From contig JADKIR010000004.1 in the NCBI GenBank assembly GCA_016722655.1, forward strand, positions 3,100,001-3,164,000: a stretch of 64,000 nt of DNA. Reading direction: 5' to 3'. Origin of the DNA: Cytophagaceae bacterium. GTDB lineage: Bacteria; Bacteroidota; Bacteroidia; Cytophagales; Spirosomataceae. Made by a program: the position numbers and the translations under genes. This document shows, piece after piece, positions 61,945-64,000 of the stretch; position 1 is the stretch's first letter; the number at the start of each line of letters is the position of its first letter. The notes below the pieces were generated by a model. It was not told the DNA's origin. It did not search any database and saw only the letters and a program-made list of their open reading frames with translations.

Positions 61945-63438
61945 TTACTTTCCGTAAAGTTTTTTAGAGGCCTGTTCGTATTTGTCGCCTGCTTTCCAAA
62001 CCGGGGTTTCGGTTTTGTTGGCTATTAACCTGGCAGAATATATAAATGCCTTGCAAAAACGAGCCATATAACTCATACTCACATTTTCGGGATTATCAGC
62101 TGCCTGATGATAAAACTTACCGATTTCAGCATCAAAAGCAGTCAGTCCCGGAGAATAATTGGGTGCGGGTATTCCTTTTGCTGCCAAACTAACATTATCT
62201 GACCTATCAAATAAGTTTTGCTCAGGCACCGGATCATTGATTGCTTCCAAACCTGAAGCACGACTGGCTTCAATTATTTCATTTTCAGCCGTGGTTCTAT
62301 CCAGTCCGATAATTGTAACTTTGGTCGAATCATTATAACCGGCTCCGTCACTGTTTAAGTTAAAAACACATTTGTTCAAAGGTATCAGTGGATGCTCGGC
62401 ATAATATCGGCTTCCAAGCATGCCCAGCTCTTCACCTGTGTACCCAAGAAGCAAAATTGACCTTTTGGTTTTTTGTTGTGAAAGAGCTTTGGCAGCCATA
62501 ATTAATGCGGTTGTTCCGGTCGCATTATCACGTGTACCGTTGAAAACAGAATCATTTTCTGTTATTTTTCCGTATTTTTTTCCTGTACCAATATGATCAA
62601 AATGTGCAGAAATTACGATAAATTCTTCCTTTAATTTTGGGTCTGAACCTTCAATTATTCCCGCTACATTGTATGAATTAACAGTACTTTTTACTACTTC
62701 AGAAATATCCAGATTAATGGATTTTAAAGGTTTTTCAGAAATCCATTTTGAAAAAGCACTATTTACCCAAATATGAGGAATTTCAGTGGAAAACTCCGGT
62801 TTTGCAGAAAGCCTTTCGTTTCCATAATTTCGGGTGATATTGGCAAAAGGAAAATTGAGGTTATAAATTTGAATTAATGCTAATGCCCCGTTTTCCGCAG
62901 CAAATTTTATTTTTTTAGCTGATCCGGTTATGTTCTGAAAGGGTTGATTATTGTCCGGAATTCCAAATTGACAAAGCACAATTTTCCCTTTTACATCCAC
63001 TTTTTTGTAATCATTGTGGTTTTCATCAACCCATCCGTATCCTACATAAACCACCTCAGCATTTTCAGCCTTCAGGCCTTTTCCACTTAAAGCTATAAAA
63101 TCTTTTCCCCATTCCAGTTTATCATTTTCTGTCGAAATAGAACCTGTTTTGATTGGTTTCGTAATTTCGAGCGGCACAGGTTGAAGAAAATCCTGATTTT
63201 CACCCATAGGTTTTATCCCCTGCAATCTGAATTGCTCAGCTATGTACCTTGCTGCAATGTTATTTGAGATTTCGCCAGTACGGCGACCAAGCATTTCATT
63301 GGAGGCCAAAAACCTTAAATGGGCTTCAACTTCTTTTACCGAAAGTTTGTTTTCAGGCATTTTAGACAATTTTTGAGCCCTTACCTGAATACCAGTTGTT
63401 ACAAAAAGTAAAAGAATAAACCCTAAGACTTTCTTCAT
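61945..63438 (-). CDS. secreted M28 family metallopeptidase
   Basis: A 497-residue exported aminopeptidase-type enzyme with two zinc ions. The signal peptide ends near TGIQVRAQ. A protease-associated-like insert lies at about 110-240 (VVYVGYGWVDENHNDYKK, KGKIVLCQFG). The M28 catalytic domain (about 245-470) has zinc ligands in VISAHFDHIG, TRDNATGTTAL, GYTGEELGMLGS, NLNSDGAGYND and FYHQAADNPEN. It probably trims N-terminal residues of peptides outside the inner membrane. It is a lone gene with an AT-rich 90-bp upstream stretch, after the metY terminator. Confidence 0.94.
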   Translation of the reverse strand: MKKVLGFILLLFVTTGIQVRAQKLSKMPENKLSVKEVEAHLRFLASNEMLGRRTGEISNNIAARYIAEQFRLQGIKPMGENQDFLQPVPLEITKPIKTGSISTENDKLEWGKDFIALSGKGLKAENAEVVYVGYGWVDENHNDYKKVDVKGKIVLCQFGIPDNNQPFQNITGSAKKIKFAAENGALALIQIYNLNFPFANITRNYGNERLSAKPEFSTEIPHIWVNSAFSKWISEKPLKSINLDISEVVKSTVNSYNVAGIIEGSDPKLKEEFIVISAHFDHIGTGKKYGKITENDSVFNGTRDNATGTTALIMAAKALSQQKTKRSILLLGYTGEELGMLGSRYYAEHPLIPLNKCVFNLNSDGAGYNDSTKVTIIGLDRTTAENEIIEASRASGLEAINDPVPEQNLFDRSDNVSLAAKGIPAPNYSPGLTAFDAEIGKFYHQAADNPENVSMSYMARFCKAFIYSARLIANKTETPVWKAGDKYEQASKKLYGK

Positions 63439-63531
63439 ATTTTTAGTTTTTTTTTCAAATGTAATCCAAAATGTATGATTTATTCTACTGAAATATTATG
63501 AATGGAAAACTTGTGTTGATTTTAAAAAAAA

Positions 63532-63560
63532 ACACCCCGACTTTTTGAAAATCGGGGTGT
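63532..63560 (-). terminator. terminator of metY
   Basis: ACACCCCGA (63532-63540) and TCGGGGTGT (63552-63560) form a perfect 9-bp stem. On the minus strand a long T-run follows, 12 bp beyond the metY stop. Confidence 0.9.
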
Positions 63561-63572
63561 AAGATTTTAGAT

Positions 63573-64000
63573 TTAAGATAAGGCTTGAATAATGTCGGCT
63601 TTGATGTCATCAATATGCTCGATTCCTAGCGAAATCCTCAAAAGATTAGGATCAACCCCTGCGGTCAATTGTTCGGCTTCGTTTAATTGTGAATGCGTTG
63701 TAGAGGCAGGATGGATGATTAAAGTTTTGGCATCACCCACATTGGCCAAATGCGAAATAAGCTTTAGACTATTTACAAATTTTTCCGCACGCTCTCTTCC
63801 ACCTTTTAATTTGAAAGACAAAACACCTCCAAAACCACGGGTAAGATATTTTTTTGCAAGATTATGAGTAGGGTGAGAAGAAAGCCCAGGATAGGATACT
63901 GATTTCACATCCTCATGATTATCAAGCCATTGAGCCAGGCTCAAAGCATTTTCACAGGTTCTTTCAACTCTTAATGTGAGTGTTTCAAGCCCTTGTAACA
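63573..64000 (-). CDS. metY: O-acetylhomoserine aminocarboxypropyltransferase, partial (5' end outside window)
   Basis: The C-terminal 142 codons of a Cys/Met metabolism PLP enzyme, which makes homocysteine from O-acetylhomoserine and sulfide. The visible part runs from LQGLETLTLRVERTCENAL through VSYPGLSSHPTHNLAKKYL, a GFGGVLSFKLKGG segment, VGDAKTLIIHPASTTHSQL and LLRISLGIEHIDDIKADI. These are the conserved C-terminal motifs of MetY, in particular H-P-A-S-T-T-H-x-Q and R-I-S-x-G-x-E-x-x-D-D-I. The PLP Lys lies outside. Cystathionine gamma-lyase family members are an alternative, but the LETL-x-LR-x-ER context favours MetY. Confidence 0.9.
   Translation of the reverse strand, partial: LQGLETLTLRVERTCENALSLAQWLDNHEDVKSVSYPGLSSHPTHNLAKKYLTRGFGGVLSFKLKGGRERAEKFVNSLKLISHLANVGDAKTLIIHPASTTHSQLNEAEQLTAGVDPNLLRISLGIEHIDDIKADIIQALS

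Noticed and set aside
1..64000. CRISPR array, prophage or insertion sequence
   Set aside because: No regularly spaced repeats, transposase, integrase or phage structural genes were seen on either strand.

Overview
The window is a chromosomal piece of a gliding-lineage Bacteroidota, most likely Cytophagales. The evidence is AT-rich DNA, a giant SprA, a GldF permease, a sigma/FecR/SusC/SusD locus with an STN-bearing SusC, two DUF4199 proteins, scarce Shine-Dalgarno sites, and promoters of the TAnnTTTG type. No phage, IS element or CRISPR array was seen. The genus cannot be fixed from the sequence alone.

Region 1 (1-14.1 kb, all minus strand) is a stress and envelope island. It holds a GT4/GH130 pair, a low-affinity iron permease-like protein, a tandem universal stress protein, YceI, an MlaEFD lipid transporter, Dps, a YXWGXW-type lipoprotein, a tiny membrane protein, a triple-BON protein and several unknown small proteins. 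Behind them lie a receiver-only regulator, a hybrid histidine kinase (frameshifted as given) and an AraC regulator. Four intergenic sites in this island share GTGKGAAT-N25-TAAC at identical spacing, each 47-67 bp before a start codon. They look like a common promoter for a stress regulon that I do not recognise, and this is the main find.

Region 2 (14.2-26.1 kb, minus) is a polysaccharide utilisation locus: ECF sigma, FecR, SusC, SusD, a GH16 beta-glucanase, an esterase/SGNH fusion and a short GH31 interrupted by an in-frame TAG. RNA hairpins lie between fecR and susC and between susD and GH16.

Region 3 (26.3-30.7 kb) has a phosphodiesterase, tRNA-Ser(GGA), a frameshifted L-asparaginase, a TPR protein and etfBA. 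A perfect 24-bp palindrome sits between the TPR gene and etfB.

Region 4 (30.8-39.6 kb, plus) has an OmpA/PD40 protein, a GT2-GT39-GT2 polyprenyl-phosphate-type glycosylation cassette, a small conserved protein and ccoI-ccoS for cbb3 oxidase assembly.

Region 5 (39.7-51.3 kb, plus) is mostly housekeeping: gcvH, a degenerate dihydroorotase-like protein, two DUF4199 proteins, gldF, phzF-like, queA, ispD, yjjX, meaB, an RND exporter and a TolB-like protein.

Region 6 (51.3-64 kb) has sprA and ruvA on minus, a secreted rhodanese-like/thioredoxin fusion on minus, eno on plus, and a secreted M28 peptidase and the 3' end of metY on minus.

Three genes are broken in this sequence (histidine kinase, GH31, asparaginase), and a fourth tiny ORF may be. 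Two of the breaks are single-base changes in homopolymer runs, so assembly error competes with real decay. All coordinates and motif spacings were counted by hand.
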